The notes under the pieces are model-generated. The model worked only from the letters and a program-made list of their open reading frames with translations, was not told the DNA's origin and ran no database searches. This document shows, one piece after another, positions 1-6,285 of a stretch of 10,341 nt of DNA; position 1 is the stretch's first letter, and every line of letters starts with the position of its first letter. The translations under genes and the position numbers were made by a program. The stretch comes from Campylobacterales bacterium (GTDB lineage: Bacteria; Campylobacterota; Campylobacteria; Campylobacterales; Thiovulaceae): assembly GCA_012963895.1 (NCBI GenBank), contig DTUW01000034.1, positions 1 through 10,341 of the forward strand, written 5' to 3'.

Positions 1-936
1 GCACAAGAACAAAATATTTCTTTCTCCAAACTCGATAATTTGGAACTAGTCGAAAAACCGAAAGAAGAGAAAAAACCTATTACACAAGAAGATATAGTTT
101 TTGAAGTGATAAATAACAAAGAACTAATTGAAAATATGAAGCAGTATTATGGCGACCTAGATTCAATTGACACAAACCAATCTACAACCTCATCAAATAA
201 CAATATCACTTTTGAACCTATTGAAGCTATAACGGTTATAGACAATATAGAGAGCAACAAAAATAGTGATGTTGATTTTTGGGACGACATATATATATTT
301 AGTGATTCGATAGATGTCAATACAACAATAGAAGAAGAGAGAAAAGAAGACCTATCAGCAAATAGACAACCAAGTAAGAAACAGAACTTCAAAATTGAAA
401 GTATCCAACGACAACCTATAATATTAGACAATATACCTGAACAGGAAATTATCTCTCAACCTACCATGTCTCATAGTATAAAGTATATACCATCTATTCC
501 AAATCAACCAATATTGGATAAAAATCCATCACAAAACAGTATCAACATAGAAAATGGGTGGAATATGTTTCAACTATTCCAACCTATTACAAATAAAAAT
601 ATACAGGACAGCATAGAAGTGGAGAATATAGATTCCGTATTTGGAGAACCTTTATCTAATACCCAAAGACAAAATAGAAAGCCTATTTCACCGAGTAATC
701 CACAAAATGCTCAATCTCAGAATCCTTTTTCACAACTATTCCAAAAACAATCACCGAACCCTATTCAACAACAACAACCTATAAAGAAATCACAAAAAAT
801 CCAACAGAATGGAAAACCGAATTTACAACCAAATCAACAGAAAAAGAATAATAAACCCCAAAAACCTAAAAGAGAAACTAAAAAGGAAAATAGATACAAT
901 ACTATCTATTTAAGCCCTATCCTGAATTTGCAGTAA
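1..936 (+). CDS. Low-complexity Q/N/P/K-rich protein of unknown function, 5' end outside window
   Basis: The frame is open from the first base, giving 311 residues to a TAA stop. The only start-like codon near the edge is a TTG at 40 without a convincing ribosome site, so the true start probably lies upstream. I do not recognise the protein. The first third is acidic (runs such as DVDFWDDIYIF). From about residue 120 it becomes rich in Gln, Asn, Pro, Ser and Lys, with recurring (N/Q/K)P-I pairs. The last 60 residues are strongly basic. It has no Cys and no membrane segment in view, so most of it is likely disordered. A QLFQ motif occurs twice, each encoded by the same in-frame 12-mer (571-582 and 733-744). 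The next gene follows after 11 bases, suggesting co-transcription. Composition alone gives no function; a scaffold or surface-associated role is only a guess. Confidence 0.7.
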   Translation, partial: AQEQNISFSKLDNLELVEKPKEEKKPITQEDIVFEVINNKELIENMKQYYGDLDSIDTNQSTTSSNNNITFEPIEAITVIDNIESNKNSDVDFWDDIYIFSDSIDVNTTIEEERKEDLSANRQPSKKQNFKIESIQRQPIILDNIPEQEIISQPTMSHSIKYIPSIPNQPILDKNPSQNSINIENGWNMFQLFQPITNKNIQDSIEVENIDSVFGEPLSNTQRQNRKPISPSNPQNAQSQNPFSQLFQKQSPNPIQQQQPIKKSQKIQQNGKPNLQPNQQKKNNKPQKPKRETKKENRYNTIYLSPILNLQ

Positions 937-947
937 TTAAAGGAAAT

Positions 948-1502
948 ATGATGAGGTTCTCTATTGCAACTATTGCAATATTTCTACTATCCATAAATCT
1001 CAATTCAAAAAGTATAGATGCCCTAATTAGGGATTTTCAAAAAAGAAATTTCAAAGTTGTCTGCCAAGAGGGTATGAGAAAATATCAAGCAGGTAATAGA
1101 GATGAAGATTTTTTAGGAATGGTTGGAGTTGCTTGTGCCGAAATAGACTATATCAATCCACTGGGTATCCTCCAAAAATCATTAAGAAGCACTAAGGCGG
1201 GGCGGAATAATGCCTCCTATTTTGCTACTCTAATTTTGCAGAAAAAATTACTATATCAATTCATGTTAGACAATATAGAATTGGGCTATTTGAGAGTTCC
1301 AGACACTGGACATATTCTATCAGTCGTCTTCAAAAATTTAGTTCTCAAAAATTACAAAGTAATATCAGAAAATCCGAAATCGTTAGAAATTGAAGATGGA
1401 AACCGAAAAATCAAGGTGTATATCAAAAAGGCAACTCCTCCAAAGGTGATGGTCGATATATATAAAAATGGTAATAAAGTTGAGAGCCATTGGTATAGAT
1501 AA
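948..1502 (+). CDS. Exported protein of unknown function, coupled to queC
   Basis: This 184-residue protein begins with a typical signal sequence: a short charged start, then a hydrophobic core to about residue 19, with likely cleavage near 20-22. That predicts a periplasmic location. Residues 23-115 look helical, in a TPR/Sel1-like pattern, and contain two Cys (39 and 63) that could form a disulfide. Residues 130-184 look like beta strands, ending in HWYR. I cannot name a family. Two ATGs stand in tandem (948 and 951). AGGA at 941-944 lies 3 bases from the first and 6 from the second, so the second may be the real start. The TAA stop shares its last A with the ATG of queC (TAATG), so the two are probably translationally coupled. 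The functional link to queC is unclear. Confidence 0.75.
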   Translation: MMRFSIATIAIFLLSINLNSKSIDALIRDFQKRNFKVVCQEGMRKYQAGNRDEDFLGMVGVACAEIDYINPLGILQKSLRSTKAGRNNASYFATLILQKKLLYQFMLDNIELGYLRVPDTGHILSVVFKNLVLKNYKVISENPKSLEIEDGNRKIKVYIKKATPPKVMVDIYKNGNKVESHWYR

Positions 1503-2191
1503 TGAAAAAGGTGGTAGTGATTTTGAGTGGGGGCATGGATAGCTCCCTCACAGCCTATATTATGAAAAATCGAGGATATGAAATTGTCCCCCTCCACTTC
1601 TCCTATGGTCAAAGAACTGAAAAAAGGGAGCTTCAAGCTTTTCACGATATTTCCAATAGTTTGAATGTAATTGGCAGATACACTATCCAACTTCCATTTT
1701 TTAAAGATATAGGAATAGGAACGACATCACTAATAGATAGAGATATGCAAATAAATGAAAAAGGAGTATCCACCTCATCAATTCCTAACAGCTATGTTCC
1801 ATTTCGTAATGGAATTATGTTGAGTATAGCCACAGCGGTAGCTGAAAAAGAGGGGGCAGAAGGGATAGCAATTGGAGTTGTGGAGGAGGATAGTTCGGGG
1901 TATCCTGATTGTAGAGAAAATTTTATTTCAACTTTTGAAAAGAGCATAAATCTCGGAACGAAGCAGGGGAAATTTCGAATTTTTCGCCCCTTAGTAAATC
2001 TGCACAAGTCTGAAATCGTTAGAGAAGCTATCAGATATGGAGTTCCCCTCCACCTAACTTGGAGTTGCTATCAGAGAGAGGATAAGGCTTGTGGAGTGTG
2101 TGATAGTTGTAGGTTGAGATTGAATGGATTCAAATTGGCAGGGGTAAAAGACCCGATAGAGTATGTAGAAAATACAAAATATAAAGGATAG
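1502..2191 (+). CDS. queC: 7-cyano-7-deazaguanine synthase QueC
   Basis: QueC converts 7-carboxy-7-deazaguanine to 7-cyano-7-deazaguanine (preQ0) with ATP and ammonia, a cytoplasmic step in making queuosine for tRNA. The 229-residue length matches the family. The N-terminus carries the PP-loop ATP motif SGGMDSS (residues 9-15). A YVPFRN segment lies at 98-103 and GYPDCRENF at 133-141, both characteristic of QueC. The C-terminal zinc site is complete, with Cys189, Cys197, Cys200 and Cys203 in the pattern C-x7-C-x2-C-x2-C. The ATG shares one base with the upstream stop and has only a weak purine stretch nearby, so initiation probably depends on termination of the previous gene. No other queuosine genes (queD, queE, queF) are in the window. 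Its position directly upstream of the Tol genes looks like operon packing rather than a shared pathway. Confidence 0.96.
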   Translation: MKKVVVILSGGMDSSLTAYIMKNRGYEIVPLHFSYGQRTEKRELQAFHDISNSLNVIGRYTIQLPFFKDIGIGTTSLIDRDMQINEKGVSTSSIPNSYVPFRNGIMLSIATAVAEKEGAEGIAIGVVEEDSSGYPDCRENFISTFEKSINLGTKQGKFRIFRPLVNLHKSEIVREAIRYGVPLHLTWSCYQREDKACGVCDSCRLRLNGFKLAGVKDPIEYVENTKYKG

Positions 2192-2465
2192 AGAGATGCT
2201 AACAGCTTTGGCAGTGCTTTTACTAAGTGCAGTAGGTGGCGGGATTGTAGGGGCTTTACTAACCTCTACATATCCAGCAGATTCTATATGCAACCAGTGT
2301 AAAGATAAAGCAGAATGTCAGCAACAGATTCTATATGAAAGAGCTATTGAATATGACAATGTGGAATCTGAACAGGTTCGAGAATTTCCAGAATCAGAAG
2401 AACAATTAGAAGAGATGGAATATTTAGAAGATACAGAGAATGAAGAACAATAGGATAGAGAGATG
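2186..2465 (+). repeat. Pair of identical 13-base junctions around the 85-residue gene
   Basis: GGATAGAGAGATG occurs at 2186-2198 and again at 2453-2465. Each copy contains a stop codon of the upstream gene (frame-shifted relative to each other), purines usable as a ribosome site, and the ATG of the downstream gene. Recombination between the copies would remove the small gene exactly and leave tolB behind queC with the same spacing. Related purine-rich junctions precede pal and cpoB, and GATAGAG-type words are frequent here, so similar ribosome sites are a plausible alternative explanation. Confidence 0.6.
2196..2453 (+). CDS. Small acidic single-TM protein with a Cys cluster, unknown function
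   Basis: This 85-residue protein has a hydrophobic N-terminal segment (2-23) with a glycine-rich patch (SAVGGGIVGALL), then Cys32, Cys35 and Cys41 (C-x2-C-x5-C), then a highly acidic tail from about residue 48 (many Glu, few Lys). The hydrophobic segment could be a membrane anchor or an uncleaved signal. No lipobox is apparent. Purines upstream (AAGGA, then AGAG) give a good ribosome site, and the gap from queC is only 4 bases. It sits where Campylobacterota often carry a TolA/TonB-like gene ahead of tolB. It is far too short for TolA and lacks the long helix and C-terminal domain, so I do not call it TolA. It is a believable gene because of its tight packing between queC and tolB, but its function is unknown. 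Confidence 0.7.
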   Translation: MLTALAVLLLSAVGGGIVGALLTSTYPADSICNQCKDKAECQQQILYERAIEYDNVESEQVREFPESEEQLEEMEYLEDTENEEQ

Positions 2466-3740
2466 GAGAAGTTAGCAACCAAAATAGCTCTATTACTATT
2501 TCTATCTATCTCACTCTGGGGAAAGTCTGCAATAGAAGTTGTAAAAAGTGTAAAAAATTTCAGAACGATAGCGGTTGAAGATGGCTCAATAGAGAAGGAG
2601 ATAGAGAAGCTATCTCCAAAGTTTTACAGACTTTTAGTAAATGATTTGACAATCCTTACCTACTTTGATGTAAAGGATACAGGTCAAAAAACTGAGTTCG
2701 ACAAGAATGGGGCTGAGTTCGAAAATAGGAATTTGGACTATATTCTAAAATACAAACTATATTACGATGATTTAGACAATCTATCAGCTGATATAAAATT
2801 TATCAACAACCAAAAAGGTAATTTGATTTTTGTTAAGAAATATAAGATAGTTGATAGCGATATGTATCCTTTTCTCGCCCATAAAATTGTGGCTGATATA
2901 AATACCCACTTTGGAGTAAGTTCGGTAGATTGGCTAACAAAATATATTATCTTTTCTAGATATACCAAACCGCGAGAGAGTGAGATAGTAATCGCCGACT
3001 ACACCCTAACATATATGAAAACATTAGTTAGCGGAGGGTTGAATCTATTTCCAAAATGGGCTGATAGGACTCAAAAGGAGTTCTATTTCACTAGATATGA
3101 AGAGAACAAGCCTACCCTTTACAAGATGAACATTAGAACGGGAAATTTGGAAAAGATATTACAAACTGATGGAATGCTTGCCTGTTCCGATGTTTCATCA
3201 GATGGAAAAGAGCTACTATTGACAATGGCACCAAATGGACAACCTGATATATACCTTTACAATGTTGAGACAAAGAGTAAAAGGCAACTTACCAACTATG
3301 GCGGGATAGATGTATCAGCCCACTTTATAGAAGGGGACAAAAGGATTACCTTTGTTTCTGATAGATTGGGATTTCCGAATATATTTGCAAAATCTATTAG
3401 AGGGAGTGATGAATCGGTAGAGCAGTTGGTCTATTATGGAAAGAATAATAACTCTTGTAGTTCATATGATAATTTCATAGTTTATAGCTCTCGCGAAACT
3501 GATAATGCCTTTTCTGATAACACCTTCAATCTCCACCTCATCTCAACCGACAGCAACTATGTTAGAAGATTAACAGCAATGGGGATAAACCAATTTCCTA
3601 AGTTCTCATCAGATGGAGAATCTATCCTATTTATAAAACACTACAAAAATCAAAGTTCATTAGGGATTATCCGAATAGATTACAATAAGAGTTTTCTATT
3701 CCCTCTAAATGTTGGAAAGATTCAATCAATAGATTGGTAG
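2463..3740 (+). CDS. tolB: Tol-Pal system protein TolB
   Basis: TolB is the periplasmic beta-propeller that binds Pal and, through its N-terminus, TolA, helping the outer membrane follow cell constriction. The 425-residue length is normal. Residues 1-21 form a signal peptide (MEKLATKIALLLF and onwards). An alpha/beta N-terminal domain follows to about residue 165, then the propeller. Propeller repeats are visible as FPKW near 195, SSDGKELLL near 245, GDKRITFVSDR near 290 and FPKFSSDGESILF near 378. The second and fourth are PD40/WD40-like blades. The protein ends in QSIDW. The ATG has AGAG immediately upstream and lies 9 bases after the small acidic gene. pal follows directly. The TolQ, TolR and TolA partners are not in the window. 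Confidence 0.93.
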   Translation: MEKLATKIALLLFLSISLWGKSAIEVVKSVKNFRTIAVEDGSIEKEIEKLSPKFYRLLVNDLTILTYFDVKDTGQKTEFDKNGAEFENRNLDYILKYKLYYDDLDNLSADIKFINNQKGNLIFVKKYKIVDSDMYPFLAHKIVADINTHFGVSSVDWLTKYIIFSRYTKPRESEIVIADYTLTYMKTLVSGGLNLFPKWADRTQKEFYFTRYEENKPTLYKMNIRTGNLEKILQTDGMLACSDVSSDGKELLLTMAPNGQPDIYLYNVETKSKRQLTNYGGIDVSAHFIEGDKRITFVSDRLGFPNIFAKSIRGSDESVEQLVYYGKNNNSCSSYDNFIVYSSRETDNAFSDNTFNLHLISTDSNYVRRLTAMGINQFPKFSSDGESILFIKHYKNQSSLGIIRIDYNKSFLFPLNVGKIQSIDW

Positions 3741-3744
3741 GTGT

Positions 3745-3758
3745 GGAGAGAGAGAATG
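3745..3758 (+). promoter_or_regulatory. Ribosome binding site that fixes the pal start
   Basis: GGAG at 3745-3748 lies 7 bases before the ATG at 3756. An in-frame GTG at 3741 directly abuts the tolB stop but has no purine-rich sequence at a usable distance. Starting at 3756 also gives a standard lipoprotein signal (MKAIRYIPLL...). I therefore place the pal start at 3756. Confidence 0.7.
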
Positions 3759-4394
3759 AAGGCAATAAGATATATACCTCTTCTATTTATAATAAGTTTC
3801 TATATTGGTTGCGGGGGCGATGAGGTTGAAGCTCCAATACCAACCATATCGCAAAATGAAGAGGAAACAGAGATTTTCGCTGAAAAGAATAGTAGTAATG
3901 AAATAGAGACCAACACAACAGATACCAATATTTCAAGTGAAACTATCGATATAGGAGAGGCAAATATTTCCATTGTAGATGAAGATAATTCGACAATAGA
4001 AGAGGAGAAAAAGGATACCCCTGTTCTGATTGATGAAGATATAGATTACATCAATACCCAATTTGAGTCTATATATTTCGATTTCGATAGATATTCAATA
4101 AAAGAGGAGATGTTACCTATTATAGAGAAAAATATCCAACTTCTGAACTCTCCACAAGTTTCTGGAAAAGAGGTGGTAATTGAAGGGAATTGCGATGAAT
4201 GGGGAACAGATGAATACAACTATGCATTGGGACTAAAACGGGCGCAGGTTGTGAAAGAGGCTCTAATAGCTGATGGAGTGAAAGAGGATAGGATTAGAGT
4301 AATTAGCTATGGAGAGAGTAATCCAGTCTGTTTAGAGCAACAAGATGAGTGTTGGGCAAAAAATAGAAGGGTAGATTTCAAGCTGGTGAAATAG
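3756..4394 (+). CDS. pal: Peptidoglycan-associated lipoprotein Pal
   Basis: Pal is an outer-membrane lipoprotein that binds peptidoglycan and TolB. From the ATG it has 212 residues. A lipoprotein signal ends in YIGC, with Cys19 as the lipidated residue. A long acidic, Ser/Thr/Asn-rich linker (about 22-97) follows, and then an OmpA-like domain (about 100-212) beginning SIYFDFDRY. The peptidoglycan-binding core is present: GNCDEWGTDEYN at 144-155, with Asp147 and Arg162 (LGLKRA) in the positions that contact diaminopimelate in OmpA-family domains, and NRR at 203-205 near the end. Compared with E. coli Pal (GHADERG), the motif reads GNCDEWG, which I associate with Campylobacterota. Three extra Cys (146, 192, 199) could form disulfides. 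The linker makes it longer than E. coli Pal (173 residues as precursor). It lies between tolB and cpoB, which start within 15 bases of their neighbours. Confidence 0.94.
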   Translation: MKAIRYIPLLFIISFYIGCGGDEVEAPIPTISQNEEETEIFAEKNSSNEIETNTTDTNISSETIDIGEANISIVDEDNSTIEEEKKDTPVLIDEDIDYINTQFESIYFDFDRYSIKEEMLPIIEKNIQLLNSPQVSGKEVVIEGNCDEWGTDEYNYALGLKRAQVVKEALIADGVKEDRIRVISYGESNPVCLEQQDECWAKNRRVDFKLVK

Positions 4395-4403
4395 AGGAGA
4401 GAG

Positions 4404-5471
4404 ATGAAAAGGATATTTGTATATATAGCTCTGACACTAAGCCTATTTGGAGAAGAGGTTTCAGTATTTGGAGCTGGTAACCTCAACTCAGATGCTCCAT
4501 ATGGACTTACCCAAACTGAAAAGAAGATATATGAAAATATGCAAAATATCAGACAGCTTTTAAAAGAAAAGAGACAATTAGAAAGCGATATAAAAGAGCT
4601 GAAAAACACCATTACAACTCTCCAAACTATGATTGCATCTCTTGGAAAAAGAAGTAAAGAGAATGAGACCAAAATAGAAACCCTTACAGAAGATTTGAAA
4701 GAGAACAACCTCATCACTGAAATTAGCCTCTCTAATATCAAAAAAGATATAAATAAAACAAAATCACAAGTCGAGAAACAGAAAAAAGAGACTAAAAAGA
4801 CCCTAAATCAGAAGATAAAAGAGGAATTTCAGAAAGTAAACCATGCCCTCCAACAACAAGAGGAGAGATTGAGAAAGATAGATAGAGGATTTAATAGAGA
4901 GTTCAAGAGGATAAATAAAAAACTGGTAGCAATAGGAAAGAAGATAGAGAAGATAAACTCAAACTATGTAACCCAAAAACAGCTAGATTTTGTAGTTAAA
5001 AAGTTCAATTCATTTAGAGAGACTGTGATAGGTGAGTTTGAGAAGTTGGCTAAAAATAGCAATCAAGAAGATAGTTACGACTTTTCCAAACATACAAATT
5101 TAGAAATCTTTAAAGAAGGTAAAAGAAAAATAGAAATTGGAAAATACAAAGAGGCGATAAAGCTATTTAGCTATCTTATCAAACAGCACTATCGTCCAGC
5201 AACCGACAATTTCTATATCGGAGAGTGCTACTACTTTTTAGGCGATTACCAAAGTGCTATCGCTCACTATAAGGAGAGTGTAGCGATTTATGATAAATCT
5301 AGCTTCATGCCAACTCTTCTACTCCATTCAGGTAATAGTTTAGAAAAGTTGGACGATATTGAACAAGCAAAGCGGTTTTATCAAACACTTATCCAGACAT
5401 ATCCAAAGTCGAAAGAGGCGAAAAAGGCTAAGCGACATTTGGAGAGGTTGGAAAAACTTATAAAGGAATAA
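4404..5471 (+). CDS. cpoB: Periplasmic coiled-coil TPR protein CpoB (YbgF)
   Basis: CpoB is a periplasmic protein linking the Tol system to peptidoglycan synthesis at division in E. coli. This one has 355 residues. Residues 1-16 are a signal peptide. A segment NLNSDAPYGLT (26-36) precedes a very long, highly charged helix (about 37-215) rich in Lys, Glu and Gln with coiled-coil character. The C-terminal part (about 232-345) holds about three TPR-like repeats, for example EGKRKIEIGKYKEAIKLF, YFLGDYQSAIAHYKES and DIEQAKRFYQTLI. E. coli CpoB has 263 residues, with a much shorter coiled coil; the extra length is mostly that helix. The ATG has GGAGAGAG just upstream, and the gene follows pal by 9 bases. 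Assignment rests on domain order and position after pal. Sequence identity to the enteric protein is probably low. Confidence 0.85.
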   Translation: MKRIFVYIALTLSLFGEEVSVFGAGNLNSDAPYGLTQTEKKIYENMQNIRQLLKEKRQLESDIKELKNTITTLQTMIASLGKRSKENETKIETLTEDLKENNLITEISLSNIKKDINKTKSQVEKQKKETKKTLNQKIKEEFQKVNHALQQQEERLRKIDRGFNREFKRINKKLVAIGKKIEKINSNYVTQKQLDFVVKKFNSFRETVIGEFEKLAKNSNQEDSYDFSKHTNLEIFKEGKRKIEIGKYKEAIKLFSYLIKQHYRPATDNFYIGECYYFLGDYQSAIAHYKESVAIYDKSSFMPTLLLHSGNSLEKLDDIEQAKRFYQTLIQTYPKSKEAKKAKRHLERLEKLIKE

Positions 5472-5472
5472 C

Positions 5473-6084
5473 ATGGCAATAGAGAAAAACCAGATTGTAT
5501 CTATCTTGTATGAAGTTCGCGACCCTGAAACAAAAGAGGTTATCGACAGCAACATGAATAGCACTCCTCTAACTTTTATGATGGGGAGAAATCAGATAAT
5601 TTCAGGACTTGAAACAGCTATCGCTGATATGAACCAAAATGAGAGTAAAGATGTTTTAGTAAAAGCAGTAGATGCTTATGGAGAGTATGACGAACAGGCA
5701 ACCCAAGTTTTACCGCGAGAGCAGTTCGCAGGAATAGAGTTGGAAAAGGGTATGACTCTATATGGTCAAGATGAGAGCGGTGGAACTGTTCAGGTAATTG
5801 TAAAAGAGTTTGATGATGAAAAGGTAACCATCGATTTCAATCACCCTCTGGCTGGTAAAGACCTACTATTTTCAGTCCATGTAACTATGGTAAGAAATGC
5901 CACAGAAGAGGAAATCATTTCTGGACAACCTTACGAAAACCAACAAATGGGTGGCTCATGTTCAAGTGGTTCCTGCGGTTGTGGAACTGGGATAGAAGAT
6001 GACCCATTTGGTGGAGGTTGTGCAACAGATGGTGGCGGACATCATCACGGAGGTGGTAGCTGTTGTGGAGGTGGCCACTGCTAA
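5473..6084 (+). CDS. slyD: FKBP-type prolyl isomerase and metal chaperone SlyD
   Basis: SlyD is a cytoplasmic peptidyl-prolyl cis-trans isomerase and chaperone that also stores and delivers nickel, for example to NiFe hydrogenase. The 203-residue protein has the FKBP fold split by an insert-in-flap domain (about 70-120). The motifs YEVRDPETKEVIDS, GRNQIISGLE (38-47) and DFNHPLAGKDLLFSV (121-135) are typical of the family. The tail from about 159 is Gly-rich with seven Cys (163, 168, 170, 183, 197, 198, 203) and four His (190-192, 202), a metal-binding extension. Its ribosome site AAGGA (5463-5467) lies inside the end of cpoB, and the genes are 1 base apart. Placement behind cpoB matches the order I know from Campylobacter. 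The 3' end also carries the start region of the next gene. Confidence 0.95.
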   Translation: MAIEKNQIVSILYEVRDPETKEVIDSNMNSTPLTFMMGRNQIISGLETAIADMNQNESKDVLVKAVDAYGEYDEQATQVLPREQFAGIELEKGMTLYGQDESGGTVQVIVKEFDDEKVTIDFNHPLAGKDLLFSVHVTMVRNATEEEIISGQPYENQQMGGSCSSGSCGCGTGIEDDPFGGGCATDGGGHHHGGGSCCGGGHC

Positions 6085-6284
6085 ATCCTAAACGGGTAAT
6101 ATTTGCAATTATTGGGGGGCTTTTAGGGTTTCTTATTGGCAAACTCTCTAAGTCCCTCGAAATTATCCTAATAGCCACTCCTCTTGGGGCTTGGCTCGGA
6201 TATGGATTTGGGGAGGTGATATATCCTATCGTTCCTCTCTTTTTCAAATTTCTCTGGAAAATAATTACTATCTGGAAAAAGTAG
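6063..6284 (+). CDS. Small two-helix membrane protein of unknown function, starting inside slyD
   Basis: This frame gives 73 residues from a TTG at 6063, 22 bases inside slyD. GGAGG at 6049-6053, nine bases upstream, is a good ribosome site within the slyD tail codons. A second GGAGG at 6067-6071 precedes an in-frame CTG at 6078 by 6 bases, which would give a 68-residue form. There is no ATG early in the frame. The protein has a hydrophobic segment at 12-27 with GGLLGFLIG glycine spacing, a second from about 33 to 70, and a Lys-ended C-terminus. It looks like an inner-membrane hairpin. The C-terminal half faintly recalls the first helices of dicarboxylate/amino-acid symporters, but that is not enough for a call. 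The next gene starts 1 base after its stop, supporting translation. It includes a run of six G (6114-6119). Confidence 0.6.
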   Translation: MWRWPLLNPKRVIFAIIGGLLGFLIGKLSKSLEIILIATPLGAWLGYGFGEVIYPIVPLFFKFLWKIITIWKK

Positions 6285-6285
6285 A

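Noticed and set aside
40..42. TTG as the start of the first gene
   Set aside because: The frame is open to the window edge and no good ribosome site precedes the TTG; the gene is better read as cut by the window.
147..431. 94-codon minus-strand open frame opposite the first gene
   Set aside because: Ser/Leu/Ile-rich translation typical of antisense to Asp/Glu/Asn-rich coding; no sign of an independent gene.
1116..1132. Sigma-54-like element (GG ... TTGCTT) in the 184-residue gene
   Set aside because: GG and GC are 8 or 13 bases apart rather than 10, and it lies inside a coding region.
2196..2453. Calling the 85-residue protein TolA or TonB
   Set aside because: Too short, no long helical domain, no C-terminal TolA/TonB domain; only the position is suggestive.
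3741..3743. GTG start for pal, directly abutting the tolB stop
   Set aside because: No ribosome site at a usable distance; the ATG at 3756 has GGAG 7 bases upstream and gives a clean lipoprotein signal.
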